64,000 nt of DNA from Dehalococcoidales bacterium. GTDB lineage: Bacteria > Chloroflexota > Dehalococcoidia > Dehalococcoidales > UBA5627. Location: assembly GCA_028707255.1 (NCBI GenBank), contig JAQTUQ010000003.1:27344-91343 (forward strand). The letters run 5' to 3'. A program made the position numbers and the translations under genes. Under the pieces are notes generated by a model. The model ran no database searches and was not told the origin of the DNA. It saw only the letters and a program-made list of their open reading frames with translations. This document shows positions 20,421 through 29,649 of this stretch, piece by piece. Within the stretch, counting starts at the first letter, position 1; the number at the start of each line of letters is the position of its first letter.

Positions 20421-20696
20421 ATGAATTTAGACCGCAGACGGTCTAGCATCGAAATAATCGCCGATATGCTGAGGCTCGGTGAAGCCGGAAAAACCGAGAT
20501 GATGTATAGCGTCAATATGAGTTTTTTCCAGTTGCAGAAATACCTTAATTTCCTGCTGGAAAGAGGATTGGTGGATAAGGTTAAAGTGGGGAATCCCTCC
20601 GTTACATACAGGGTTACCCCGAAGGGGCTTAACCTTTTAAGAAGCATAGATGCGGTGTTGACGACTCTTGAACTTAGACAGGATGATGATATATAA
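20421..20696 (+). CDS. Small winged-helix regulator (HTH_45-like)
   Basis: A 91-residue single-domain protein: RSSIEIIADMLRL, a recognition region MYSVNMSFFQLQKYLNFLLERGLV and the wing TYRVTPKGLNLLRSI. This is the winged-helix pattern of the HTH_45 family that is common in archaea and in Dehalococcoidia. It has no sensing domain. It may control itself or the next gene, 48 bases downstream. The sequence before its start contains AGTA...TACT symmetry that could be an operator. Confidence 0.75.
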   Translation: MNLDRRRSSIEIIADMLRLGEAGKTEMMYSVNMSFFQLQKYLNFLLERGLVDKVKVGNPSVTYRVTPKGLNLLRSIDAVLTTLELRQDDDI

Positions 20697-20704
20697 ATTA
20701 AGCG

Positions 20705-20713
20705 TGATATAAT
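20705..20713 (+). promoter_or_regulatory. Extended -10 promoter of the 144-aa gene
   Basis: TGATATAAT nine bases after the stop codon of the winged-helix gene. It matches the extended -10 at 18109 and would give a leader of about 25 bases. Confidence 0.55.
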
Positions 20714-20732
20714 ATAAACAGATATTTTACCG

Positions 20733-20744
20733 AAGGAGCTCCTT
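20733..20744 (+). promoter_or_regulatory. Ribosome binding site inside a perfect palindrome
   Basis: AAGGAGCTCCTT directly abuts the ATG at 20745. The AAGGAG half is an ideal Shine-Dalgarno at six-base spacing. The other half is its exact complement, so two transcripts could pair, or a DNA-binding dimer could sit here. Confidence 0.55.
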
Positions 20745-21179
20745 ATGTCCGATAAGAAAATGATGATAGTGCCGGCGGAACTGGTTAACAAAATAAATGA
20801 AAACCGCGGTGATTTGTCGCAGGCGGAATTTATCGAATTTTTAATCAACGACCAGTTGGGTCAGGATAAACCGGCTGAATTAAAGAATACAACGAATGCT
20901 GAAATCGATTCCTTAAGAAAAGAAATCAGGCAGTTTATGCAGGATGTCGAAGCCAAGCATAAGACATTCGTTACCAAGGAAGAAGCTGCCGCTTTCCAGG
21001 AAGATACCAAGAAATTGATGAAGAGCTTCCTCGATTTCTTTATCGGTTACGGGCTTGAATTCAACAAGAAATCCGAAGGAAAAGATGATTTGTCCGAACT
21101 TTCCAGGACGCTGGATGCGCTCGAAAAAGGTTCTGCCGATGAAGGCAAAGAAGTAAAAATAAAGTGGAAGAATTGCTAG
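20745..21179 (+). CDS. Hypothetical coiled-coil protein
   Basis: 144 residues, soluble, strongly charged. The N-terminal 40 residues (ELVNKINENRGDLSQAEFIEFLINDQL) resemble a small ribbon-helix-helix or CopG-like module. Residues 50-85 look like a coiled coil rich in Lys and Glu. A second helical region follows, and the protein ends KIKWKNC with a single terminal cysteine. I do not recognise a family. It follows a winged-helix gene and ends at a clear terminator, so it may be a two-gene unit. Confidence 0.7.
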   Translation: MSDKKMMIVPAELVNKINENRGDLSQAEFIEFLINDQLGQDKPAELKNTTNAEIDSLRKEIRQFMQDVEAKHKTFVTKEEAAAFQEDTKKLMKSFLDFFIGYGLEFNKKSEGKDDLSELSRTLDALEKGSADEGKEVKIKWKNC

Positions 21180-21214
21180 CAATAGCATAATCTTCGGTCT
21201 TAAAGTTAAAAACG

Positions 21215-21243
21215 AACCCTCTTTTTTTAGAGAGGGTTTTTTG
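21215..21243 (+). terminator. Intrinsic terminator
   Basis: AACCCTCT, loop TTTTTTAG, AGAGGGTT then a T-run, 36 bases after the stop of the 144-aa gene. Confidence 0.9.
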
Positions 21244-21710
21244 TTTGCCATACGGTCTATTCGGTAAAGATTGCTTCATCCTCCTGCGTCGTCTTCGCAA
21301 AGACAATTGTAAATAAAGGAAAGAAAAAGCACTCCGCGATTCTCTCCCTTTAGAAAAGGGAGATTAAGAGGGATTTTACAGGTTATCGGAATCGATGGAG
21401 CAATACGTTGTAAATCTCCCTCAGTCCCTCTTTTCCAAAGAGGGCAGGTACCGCAGATAAATTTGTGCTGCTTCTCCCCACCCCCCGGATTCTTCAGTCA
21501 CCCCTTGTGACTTCCAGAATGACAGTTTAATCGTTAATCCCGTAGGGACGGGCATTGCCCGTCAGCCAGATACGGAAGCATAAATGCGGACGACCATTGG
21601 TCGTCCCTACGTTTTTTATTTGTCATGCTGAATTCGTTCATGTTAGAAGTCAACATCCGGGGAGGGGTGAATGAAATGTCATTGCGAGATTTCCCGAAGG
21701 GAAAGCGCGG

Positions 21711-21874
21711 CAATCTCTACCGGTTATTTTGATACTGCCATACGGTCTATTCGGTAAAGATTGCTTCATCCCGGCAAGCGGGATTCGCAATGACAGTTAC
21801 GTTGGCGTAGCGGGGTAATTTGGTTGCATTGTAGGGATTGCTTCGTCCTCCTGCGTCGTCCTTGCAACGACGCT
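21711..21874 (+). repeat. 164-bp direct repeat, copy B
   Basis: Same length and order as copy A at 18977-19140, with 6 differences counted by eye. The two copies are 2.6 kb apart and bracket the prepilin peptidase, winged-helix and coiled-coil genes. Confidence 0.9.
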
Positions 21875-21913
21875 TTGAGAGAACTGTCATGCTGAATTCG
21901 TGAGGGAGCAACC

Positions 21914-22020
21914 ACTAAAAAGCCGTTCGTGGTGAGTCCTAAAAAACCGTTCATAGTGAGCCATCAAAAAGCCGTTCGTGGTGAATCCTAAAAAACCGTT
22001 CATAGTGAGCTTGTCGAACT
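21914..22020 (+). repeat. Four tandem 24-25 bp units
   Basis: Alternating units AAAAAGCCGTTCGTGGTGAG/A-TCCT and AAAAAACCGTTCATAGTGAG, each pair present twice. The last unit continues into CTTGTCGAACT. There is no unique spacer, so this is not a CRISPR array. Confidence 0.8.
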
Positions 22021-22053
22021 AAGCGGCTATCACTATAACAGATTATATTTATG

Positions 22054-22104
22054 AAAAATCCGTTCGATTGACCCTTCGATAAACTCAGGGCGAACGGATT
22101 TTTT
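22054..22104. repeat. Long hairpin, 13-bp perfect arms
   Basis: AAAAATCCGTTCG ... CGAACGGATTTTT around a 24-base loop that contains CCCTTCGATAAACTCAGGG. It shares the CCGTTCG core with the tandem array just upstream. With its A and T flanks it could work as a bidirectional terminator. Confidence 0.7.
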
Positions 22105-22201
22105 AAACCTATCATCTAAATCGCAGCCGCACCTCCTATAATAAATCCTTAAACCCCGTAAAAAATTTATTACTTATTATCAATCCTGTTCAGCTATAAA
22201 A

Positions 22202-22216
22202 TAGAACATTGTTCTA
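22202..22216. promoter_or_regulatory. Operator-like palindrome before the GH3 gene
   Basis: TAGAACA-T-TGTTCTA, perfect seven-base arms, located two bases after a TATAAA box (22195-22200) and about 100 bases before the GH3 start. The position suits a repressor site. It is close to but not spaced like a Gram-positive LexA box. Confidence 0.5.
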
Positions 22217-22315
22217 GTATTGAAAACCTTCCTATAGCTATGACAGTGTGGCATAGTTAATACAATTTACATAAGTCACATCGTTCAGAGAAGACTGTCA
22301 GGGAGGGTTATAACA

Positions 22316-23956
22316 ATGGGTATTGAAGCAGAACTTTTTAAAAGAGGCAAGCAGGAAGATTTATGGCAGAGATGTTGCGGGTATCTCGACCTGAGTATCG
22401 AGGATTTCGCGCATATCCAGAAGAGATTACTGCTGGAACAACTGGAATTGCTTAACAGGTGTGAACTCGGAAGAACCATTATGGGGGATGCCAGACCGGA
22501 AACCGTCGATGAATTTCGTACGTCGGTGCCTTTAACAACCTATGCAGATTATGCGCCATACCTGTTGAAACGCCGCATGGATGTATTACCGCAAAAACCG
22601 ATTCTGTGGCAATACACTTCCGGGAAATCCGAGGAATACCCGTACAGATGGGTACCTGTTACCGCAAGACAACTCGACCAGATAGAGGGTATCATCTTTG
22701 CCATGATGATATTATCAACTTGTAACAATAAGGGTGAAATAAACCTGAAAGGCATGGACAAGGTTTTTTACGGCATGGCGCCTCCGCCTTATACCACCGG
22801 CACCATGACACGCGCTTTCCCCAACGAGCTTTTCGATGTAGTGCCTCCTGTAGGTGAAGCCGAGAACATATCCTTCGAAGAAAGAATCAAATATGGCTTC
22901 GACCTGGCTCTGGACAAAGGTCTCGACCTGTGTATCGCAATGTCGAGTGTAACCGTGGCAATAGGAGAGCGTTTTGGCAGGAAAGGTAAGAGTAAAATAA
23001 GTGTCAAAGCGCTCGTTAAGAAACCGAAAAAATCATTCAGATTATTGAAAGGGATTGTTAAAAGTAAACTGGCCGGACGCCCTATGTTGCCGAGGGATAT
23101 CTGGAAATTGAAAGGATTGGTGTCTTTCGGAATAGACGGTTCGGTTTACCGCGAAAAAATCAAAGAAATGTGGGGCAGATATCCACTGGAATTTCACGGC
23201 TGCACCGAAGCCATTTTTATCGCCATGCAAACATGGGACTATGAAGGCTTGTCTTTTATTCCCAATCTGAACTTTTTTGAATTTATCCCTGAGGCTGAAG
23301 TAAATAAATCACTCGAAGACTCGACATATCAACCCAGAACCGTTCTCATTGATGAAGTCAAGCCGGGCAAATATGAGTTGGTAATAAGCAGCCTGCACGG
23401 CGGACCTTTTATACGCTACAGATTGGGACACCTGATAAATATAACTGCCACCAGAAATGAAAAACTGAATATTGATATTCCTCAAATGAAATTCCTGACC
23501 CGCATCGATGACCAGATCGACATTGCAGGGTTTACCAGATTATCTGAAAAAGTGATCTGGAAATCGATAGAAAATTGCGGTATCGGTTATTATGACTGGG
23601 TTGCCTGCAAAGAGATTAACGGAAAACCGGTACTGCATTTATATATCGAGCCTAAAGAAACCAATATGAATGTAAGAGAAATAGAAAGTTCGATACATAA
23701 TGAGTTAAAAAAATTGGATAAGCCGTATTCCGAGCTGGAGTCATTTACCGGTTTAATGCCGTTAAAGATTACCCTGCTACCAGAAAATTCATTCAAAGCC
23801 TATAAGTTAAGACAGCAGGCGATTGGCGCCAGCCTCGATAACCTGAGCCCCAGACACATTAATCCGTCGATGGATACTATCAGGTTCCTGCTTAAACCGG
23901 ACTTGTCGTTATTAAGAAAGACGGTTGTAACGGCAAAAGAAAAAATAGAGGCGTAA
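22316..23956 (+). CDS. GH3-family acyl-adenylating enzyme
   Basis: 546 residues matching the GH3 (auxin-responsive promoter) family, a branch of adenylate-forming enzymes. Plant members activate a carboxylate with ATP and join it to an amino acid; bacterial members are mostly uncharacterised. Visible marks are QYTSGKSEEYPYRWVPVT near residue 100 (the ATP phosphate-loop region), the central HGCTEAIFIAMQTW and LVISSLHGGPFIRYRLGHLI near 360, followed by the hinge FLTRIDDQIDIAGFTRLSE. No membrane segment. The ATG has GGGAGGG nine bases upstream. It is 38 bases from a ThiF-like gene with the same direction, suggesting that the two act on one substrate. Product unknown. Confidence 0.85.
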   Translation: MGIEAELFKRGKQEDLWQRCCGYLDLSIEDFAHIQKRLLLEQLELLNRCELGRTIMGDARPETVDEFRTSVPLTTYADYAPYLLKRRMDVLPQKPILWQYTSGKSEEYPYRWVPVTARQLDQIEGIIFAMMILSTCNNKGEINLKGMDKVFYGMAPPPYTTGTMTRAFPNELFDVVPPVGEAENISFEERIKYGFDLALDKGLDLCIAMSSVTVAIGERFGRKGKSKISVKALVKKPKKSFRLLKGIVKSKLAGRPMLPRDIWKLKGLVSFGIDGSVYREKIKEMWGRYPLEFHGCTEAIFIAMQTWDYEGLSFIPNLNFFEFIPEAEVNKSLEDSTYQPRTVLIDEVKPGKYELVISSLHGGPFIRYRLGHLINITATRNEKLNIDIPQMKFLTRIDDQIDIAGFTRLSEKVIWKSIENCGIGYYDWVACKEINGKPVLHLYIEPKETNMNVREIESSIHNELKKLDKPYSELESFTGLMPLKITLLPENSFKAYKLRQQAIGASLDNLSPRHINPSMDTIRFLLKPDLSLLRKTVVTAKEKIEA

Positions 23957-23994
23957 CTATAAATAAAATAAAATTATCGTTCGGAGTATAAATA

Positions 23995-24801
23995 ATGAAT
24001 GGTCATTACAGGGAAATGTTTAGCCGCAATATAGGGCTTTTTACCGATTCGGAACAGGAAAAGATATGCAATTCCACAATAGCTATTGCCGGGTTGGGCG
24101 GGGTAGGGGGTTTGGCAGCCGAGAGGCTGGTAAGAATAGGTGTCGGTACCTTGAAGATAAATGACCCCGGTGACATGGAACTCAGCAATTTCAACAGGCA
24201 ATTCGGTTCCGATATGAAGACTTTGGGGCGAAACAAGGCCGAAGCAATATATGAACAGATTAAAGATATCAATCCGCAGGCCAGGATTTTTTATACCAAA
24301 ACAGGTATTAAATCGCAGTGCGACGTAGAGTTTTTGATTGAAGGCTGCGACGTGATAGTGGATGTAATGGACTTCGGTTTGTTCAGGGAATCCATATTAT
24401 TACAGAGGGAAGCCAGGAAAAGGGGCATACATTACCTTTTTTCCACCGCAATAGGATTTGGAGCTATAACGGTGGTTTTCGCTCCGGACGGGATTACATT
24501 GGAAGAATATAATAATCTTCCCGTCGATGTCGATGTGGATAATCCCGGGCAGTTAATAGTTCCGCTGGAGAGAATCGTTCCGGTCATACCCAAATATGTT
24601 CAGGATAAAAGCATAATAGATGATATTATCACCGGAGAAACATCCATTATACCTACTACATGCATCGGAGCAGGATTATCGGCTATTCAGGCTGCCAGTG
24701 AAGCGATAAATATAGTTATCGGTAGAGATATGCCCAAAGCTCCCAATTATACTTATTTCGACCTGGTCGACCGTGAATTGGTGGTTGGCTCCGTTATTTA
24801 A
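23995..24801 (+). CDS. ThiF/MoeB/HesA-family E1-like adenylyltransferase
   Basis: 268 residues with the E1-like Rossmann fold: GLGGVGGLAAERL near residue 35, the arginine motif ELSNFNRQFG near 65, the lysine in TLGRNKAEAIYEQI and the magnesium aspartate in VDVMDFG. There is one candidate thiol in PTTCIGAG near residue 221, but the paired CxxC zinc motifs of MoeB are absent. The family adenylates a C-terminal carboxylate, normally of a ubiquitin-like carrier or a peptide; no carrier is seen here. It follows the GH3 gene after 38 bases with a CGGAG site, and its operon ends in a terminator. Substrate unknown. Confidence 0.85.
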   Translation: MNGHYREMFSRNIGLFTDSEQEKICNSTIAIAGLGGVGGLAAERLVRIGVGTLKINDPGDMELSNFNRQFGSDMKTLGRNKAEAIYEQIKDINPQARIFYTKTGIKSQCDVEFLIEGCDVIVDVMDFGLFRESILLQREARKRGIHYLFSTAIGFGAITVVFAPDGITLEEYNNLPVDVDVDNPGQLIVPLERIVPVIPKYVQDKSIIDDIITGETSIIPTTCIGAGLSAIQAASEAINIVIGRDMPKAPNYTYFDLVDRELVVGSVI

Positions 24802-24825
24802 TAATTTAGTTTTCTCTACTTAATG

Positions 24826-24864
24826 AGCAGCGGGTAGTATATATTCGCTGCTTAATTTTTTCTA
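24826..24864 (+). terminator. Intrinsic terminator of the GH3-ThiF unit
   Basis: AGCAGCG ... CGCTGCT stem with a 13-base loop, followed by TAATTTTTTCT, 25 bases after the ThiF-like stop. Confidence 0.8.
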
Positions 24865-24893
24865 TTGACAAAGAGTAAACGTAAAGCCATAAT
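24865..24893 (+). promoter_or_regulatory. Promoter of the cyclic-di-GMP gene
   Basis: TTGACA (24865-24870), 17-base spacer, CATAAT (24888-24893). It begins where the previous terminator ends and leaves a leader of about 55 bases. Confidence 0.7.
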
Positions 24894-24955
24894 TAATCTA
24901 TTGATATTACGTATATTTTCAGTGTTCGATTAACGAATAAAAGGATATTTATTCA

Positions 24956-27526
24956 GTGAATTTATGGGCTCTCATACCGCTAATTAGCTGTGTTATTTTT
25001 ATAATCCTTTTTTTGTCGGTATTACCTCAAGTCAAAAAGCGCATCGAAAGAATCTTTGCCCTGTTTCTTTTTGCTTCCATGATATGGAGTTTTACGGCGG
25101 TAATGCTGCTACATAATATTTCCGCATCATCGAATTATCTTATATTCTGGAACGGGCTGGTTATTGCGGCAATACCATTGGTGGTGGTTAGCTATTATCA
25201 TTTCATTCGCGCTTATAATAACAAGAAAGCGGGTATGGGTGTCTGGATAGGTTATGCAATCGTATCTGTTATCATTATTTTGTCCTTGATGGGATATGTT
25301 GTAAAAGATGCTTATTTCATCGGTAATTTACTGTATCACGACATATTTTATTGGGATTTTATCCTTGCGGCAATCTTAATCCCCTTTCTTTCGATGATAA
25401 TTATGCTATTATATAGACGATACAAAAACTCGATCGACCCCACCGACCGCAACAGAACCTCGTATCTCATTGTAGGATGGAGTTTACTTGTAATTATCAG
25501 CTATATTACGCCTTTTACTCCTTCACTAAAAACACTGCCTATCGACCATATCGGGAATCTTATAAATGCCCTGATAATCAGTTATACCATTTTCAAGTTC
25601 AATCTACTGAATATACAAATGATATTCAGGAAACTATTGACATATATCATAGTGATAGGCGTGCTTTTTGCTTTAACTACTGTTTTGTTTTTTATAAGCC
25701 CCGACTTTTTTACAAATTTACCGCTATTTATTATCGTTATAATACTTTCTTTAATTTATATATTTGTTATCCTGGCGTCGGCTCCTTTGATTAAACTCGT
25801 CTCTAAAGGGGTTGATTATCTATTTTATCGAAAGACCTATGATTACCGACAGGAACTTCTCAATTTTAATAAAAAAATGAGTCATATTCTCAATCTCGAC
25901 GAATTGGCAAAAGAAATATTGCCTACCATCTCCAAGGCTATAAATGTCACCGGCGCCAGCTTAATGCTGCAGGATAACAAGACCGGGAACTTCGAAACAC
26001 AATTTATATATCCTGAAGATGAAAATACTGCTCCGGAAAGTACCTTTAAAAAGGTATCTCTGGAGGCAGATAGCGCTATTATCGTCTGGATGGATAAAAA
26101 GGGGAAACCGCTTAATCCGGAGCAGATGGACGCTATCCCGGAATTAAGAGGATTATGGCAATCCGAAAAAGATAAAATACTGAGTTCCAATATGGGTCTC
26201 TTTTTCCCCTTTAAAAGCCGCGATAAATTAATCGGGATACTCACTCTGGGAAAAAAGAAAAATAAATCAATTCTGTCATATCCGGATATAGAGCTTATTT
26301 CAAATATTGCCAACCAGGCCGGTATAATCATTGAAAATGCCCAGCTTTATACACATGCCAAAATTAAAGCCAATACAGATGAATTGACAGGTCTCTATAA
26401 TCATCGTCATTTCCATGAAAGGTTAGACCAGGAAATTACCAGAAATACCCGTTTTGGCGGTACATTCTCCCTCATAATGATGGATGTCGACCTGTTTAAA
26501 TCCTACAATGATATATACGGTCATTTAGCCGGTGACCATGTGCTTCGAAAAGTCGGAGAATATATCGGAAATTCGATACGCGGTATAGATTTAGCTTTCC
26601 GATACGGAGGAGAGGAGTTTACCGTTATTTTGCCCGGAACACATATCGAGGATGCTTATAAAGTTGCCGAACGCATCAGAAAGACCATCGAGTCAAAATC
26701 AAGTTTAAAAGCAATGCCGATTACCATCAGCCTTGGAATTTCCAGCTGGCCGAGCGATGGAATCATGAAAGAAGAAATTATCGGGCGTGCCGATGAGGCA
26801 TTATATTTAGCAAAACAATTGGGAAGAAACCGCACCTGTTTGTCATCCGATAATAAAAAACAACACGATACACAGTTAATCTCATCGGAAATCAGGTCGA
26901 ATCCAAAAGCGTTAAGTATTATCTATGCGCTTGCGGCAACTGTCGACGCCAAGGATAGTTACACTTACGGGCACTCCAGAAAAGTCAGTGAATATGCAAT
27001 AGCAATTGCCGAGAGTATGAAATTGCCCAATGAGAAGATTGAATGTATCCGCTCGGCAGGATTACTTCACGATATTGGGAAAATAGGTATACCCGACTAT
27101 ATCTTAAACAAAAATACTTTCTTAAGCAGTGATGAAAATCAGCTTATAAAGAAACATCCAAAAATCGGGTCGGAGATTTTAAAACACGTCATCGATCTGG
27201 TAAATTGTATACCGGCTATATTACATCACCATGAACGCTATGATGGAACGGGGTATCCCTCAGGATTGGTTGGTGAAAAAATCCCGATTGAGGCACGTAT
27301 TTTATCGGTTGCCGACGCTTATGATGCCATGGTTTCACTGAGACCTTATCGCAGACAACTTTCTCTTCAGGAGGCAGTCGATGAGCTTAAGAGTTGTTCA
27401 GGGACGCAATTCGACCCCGTTATTGTGGACGCCTTTATAAAAGTAGTTCAGAAAAACAATGCCGATTCGGTTGTGTATAATAATGATTATATATATCAAT
27501 TAAAAGAGAATGAAGATATCGATTGA
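24956..27526 (+). CDS. Multi-pass membrane sensor with GAF, GGDEF and HD-GYP domains
   Basis: 856 residues that can both make and break cyclic di-GMP. The first 290 residues hold about eight membrane segments in a histidine-kinase-type 7TM layout ending in VDYLFYRKTYDYRQELLNF. A GAF domain follows (about 305-465). The GGDEF domain has an active-type GGEEF near residue 550 with an RGID product-inhibition site five residues ahead. The HD-GYP domain carries HDIGKIGIPD near 705 and HHERYDGTGYP near 760, both complete. The GTG start has AAGG at 11 bases. The transmembrane-to-linker segment resembles that of the hybrid kinase at 34869, so the two may share a sensing module. Signal unknown. Confidence 0.9.
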   Translation: MNLWALIPLISCVIFIILFLSVLPQVKKRIERIFALFLFASMIWSFTAVMLLHNISASSNYLIFWNGLVIAAIPLVVVSYYHFIRAYNNKKAGMGVWIGYAIVSVIIILSLMGYVVKDAYFIGNLLYHDIFYWDFILAAILIPFLSMIIMLLYRRYKNSIDPTDRNRTSYLIVGWSLLVIISYITPFTPSLKTLPIDHIGNLINALIISYTIFKFNLLNIQMIFRKLLTYIIVIGVLFALTTVLFFISPDFFTNLPLFIIVIILSLIYIFVILASAPLIKLVSKGVDYLFYRKTYDYRQELLNFNKKMSHILNLDELAKEILPTISKAINVTGASLMLQDNKTGNFETQFIYPEDENTAPESTFKKVSLEADSAIIVWMDKKGKPLNPEQMDAIPELRGLWQSEKDKILSSNMGLFFPFKSRDKLIGILTLGKKKNKSILSYPDIELISNIANQAGIIIENAQLYTHAKIKANTDELTGLYNHRHFHERLDQEITRNTRFGGTFSLIMMDVDLFKSYNDIYGHLAGDHVLRKVGEYIGNSIRGIDLAFRYGGEEFTVILPGTHIEDAYKVAERIRKTIESKSSLKAMPITISLGISSWPSDGIMKEEIIGRADEALYLAKQLGRNRTCLSSDNKKQHDTQLISSEIRSNPKALSIIYALAATVDAKDSYTYGHSRKVSEYAIAIAESMKLPNEKIECIRSAGLLHDIGKIGIPDYILNKNTFLSSDENQLIKKHPKIGSEILKHVIDLVNCIPAILHHHERYDGTGYPSGLVGEKIPIEARILSVADAYDAMVSLRPYRRQLSLQEAVDELKSCSGTQFDPVIVDAFIKVVQKNNADSVVYNNDYIYQLKENEDID

Positions 27527-27566
27527 CAGTATCCGGAATCGATTTGGCAGGTATTATTACAACAAT

Positions 27567-27594
27567 TTGAAAACGAACCTCTCATTATTATAAA
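27567..27594 (+). promoter_or_regulatory. Probable promoter of tkt
   Basis: TTGAAA (27567-27572), 16-base spacer, TATAAA (27589-27594), 47 bases before the tkt start. Both hexamers are near-consensus. Confidence 0.5.
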
Positions 27595-27640
27595 ATTTTA
27601 AGTAATTTTTTAATATATTGCATCATTTCAGGAAGTGAAA

Positions 27641-29641
27641 ATGTCTATTGACGAACTATGTATTAATACTATTCGCATACTTTCCATGGATGCCGTTCAA
27701 AAGGCCAATTCGGGGCACCCCGGGGCGCCGATGGGAATGGCTGCCACGGCCTATATATTATGGGACAGGTTTTTAAAACATAATCCGCAAAACCCGCAAT
27801 GGATTAACCGCGACAGGTTTATTTTATCTCCCGGACATGCATCTACCCTGCTATATTCCTTATTACACCTTACCGGTTACGATTTACCCCTTGATGAATT
27901 GAAAAAATTCAGGCAATGGGAGAGTAAAACTCCGGGACATCCGGAATACGGGATAACCCCGGGAGTAGAGGCAACCACCGGACCGCTGGGGCAGGGTTTC
28001 TCTAACGGAATAGGGATGGCTATCGCTGAAAAATGGTTGGCGGAGCAATATAACCGTCCCGGATATAATATTATCGATCACTATACTTATGCCATTGTTT
28101 CCGACGGGGACCTGATGGAAGGAATTACCTCGGAAGCCGCTTCATTTGCCGGCACTATGCAACTGGGTAAAATCATTTACCTTTACGATGATAACGATAT
28201 ATCAATAGAGGGCAGCACCGATATTACATTTAAAGAAGATGTTGCTCTCAGATTCAAGGCTTATGGCTGGCAGGTCATCGGACCTGTTGACGGGAATACC
28301 ATAAATGCAATCGCTGAGGCAATAAAAGAAGCGCAAAACGAAACCCGTTACCCTAGCCTTATAATTTGTAAAACTGTTATCGGTTGCGGCAGTCCGAATA
28401 AGGAAGGCAAATGCTCCGCTCATGGAGAGCCTCTTGGAACAGACGAAGTATCTCTTTCCAGGACAAAGCTGAATTGGCAGTATGCGGAATCTTTTAAAAT
28501 TCCCGATGATGCCCTGGCTCATTTTCGCAAAGCCATAGATAGAGGAAAAACCGGACAGGATAAATGGCAAGAAGTTTTGGATTCCTATCAGATTAACTAT
28601 CCCGATGAATATAAAAAACTTATGGAAGATTTGACCGGCGTATTACCTCAGGACTGGGATGAAGGGCTTGATACACTGTTTCCGGATAGTAACATAACAC
28701 TTGCTACGCGTGAAGCCTCCGGGCAGGTAATTAACCTGATAGCTCCCCGGATTCATTCTCTGGTGGGCGGTTCGGCTGACCTTGCTCCGTCTACGAAGAC
28801 AACGATAAAAGCGGCAAAATCGTTTGGCGTCGATTGTTATAGCGGACGGAATTTCCATTTCGGGGTGCGCGAACACGCCATGGGCGCCATTGCCAACGGT
28901 ATGACGCTGCACGGAGGATTGATTCCTTTCGTTTCCACGTTCCTGGTTTTTTACGATTACATGCGGGCTTCGGTAAGACTGTCTGCGTTCATGAAACAGG
29001 GAGTCATATATGTATACACACATGATTCTATCGGTGTCGGCGAAGACGGACCGACACATCAACCTGTTGAACAACTGGCCGGACTCAGAACAGTCCCCGG
29101 TTTGGTAACGATAAGGCCGGCCGACGCAACGGAAACAGCGGAAGCCTGGCGAATAGCTATTAACAACAGGAATAATCCCACCGCTTTAATATTTACACGG
29201 CAAAAACTTCCGGTTATCGATAGAACGACTGCCGCACCTGCCGAAAACGTAAAGTACGGCGGTTATATATTATGGCAGTCATCGGATATACCTGACATAA
29301 TATTAATTGCCACCGGTTCCGAGGTTCATATAGCAATGGAAGCGGGGAGGCTTTTGAAGGGGATGGGAATCGCCGCTCGGGTTGTATCTCTGCCTTCCTG
29401 GGCGCTATTTGAGGCACAGCCTGAAGAATACAGGGAAACGGTACTTCCGAAGAATATTAAAGCCAGGATTTCCATTGAAGCGGGAGTGACTTTTGGTTGG
29501 GAACGCTATGTCGGCAGTGAAGGTGTTGCTATCGGAATCGACAGGTTCGGAGCATCGGCTCCGTCTAATGTTTTATATCAACAGTTCGGGTTAACGTCAG
29601 AAAGAATTGTATCCGATGCTCTCAAATTGCTAAACAGATAA
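27641..29641 (+). CDS. tkt: Transketolase
   Basis: TPP-dependent two-carbon transfer in the pentose phosphate pathway; in an anaerobe it mainly supplies ribose and erythrose phosphates. Diagnostic stretches are [29 protein letters not shown], the TPP motif [24 protein letters not shown] and [18 protein letters not shown]. The track ORF begins at a GTG, but AGGAAG lies at the right distance from the ATG two codons later (27641), giving 666 residues, the family norm. The gene converges with a ribulose-phosphate 3-epimerase-like gene only eight bases away; both enzymes act in the same pathway although they are on opposite strands. Confidence 0.97.
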   Translation: MSIDELCINTIRILSMDAVQKANSGHPGAPMGMAATAYILWDRFLKHNPQNPQWINRDRFILSPGHASTLLYSLLHLTGYDLPLDELKKFRQWESKTPGHPEYGITPGVEATTGPLGQGFSNGIGMAIAEKWLAEQYNRPGYNIIDHYTYAIVSDGDLMEGITSEAASFAGTMQLGKIIYLYDDNDISIEGSTDITFKEDVALRFKAYGWQVIGPVDGNTINAIAEAIKEAQNETRYPSLIICKTVIGCGSPNKEGKCSAHGEPLGTDEVSLSRTKLNWQYAESFKIPDDALAHFRKAIDRGKTGQDKWQEVLDSYQINYPDEYKKLMEDLTGVLPQDWDEGLDTLFPDSNITLATREASGQVINLIAPRIHSLVGGSADLAPSTKTTIKAAKSFGVDCYSGRNFHFGVREHAMGAIANGMTLHGGLIPFVSTFLVFYDYMRASVRLSAFMKQGVIYVYTHDSIGVGEDGPTHQPVEQLAGLRTVPGLVTIRPADATETAEAWRIAINNRNNPTALIFTRQKLPVIDRTTAAPAENVKYGGYILWQSSDIPDIILIATGSEVHIAMEAGRLLKGMGIAARVVSLPSWALFEAQPEEYRETVLPKNIKARISIEAGVTFGWERYVGSEGVAIGIDRFGASAPSNVLYQQFGLTSERIVSDALKLLNR

Positions 29642-29649
29642 TATCTGTC

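Larger units (their letters stand above)
21244..22053. repeat. Large intergenic repeat block
   Basis: About 800 bases without a credible gene. In order: a partial copy of the 164-bp repeat (21246-21305), an AAGGGAGATTAAGAGGG unit with its inverted partner (about 21335-21440), a GTCATTCTGG-type unit, a CGTAGGGACG...CGTCCCTACG inverted pair (21541-21611), another GTCATGCTGAATTCG unit, copy B of the 164-bp repeat, and a short tandem array. Repeats of this kind appear at several places in the window, always between operons. Confidence 0.8.

Noticed and set aside
21914-22020. Possible CRISPR array
   Set aside because: Units are contiguous, alternate between two variants and have no unique spacers; no cas genes are present.
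22202-22216. LexA/SOS box before the GH3 gene
   Set aside because: The palindrome has GAAC and GTTC with a 3-base centre instead of 4, and the downstream genes are not DNA-repair genes; kept only as an operator-like site.
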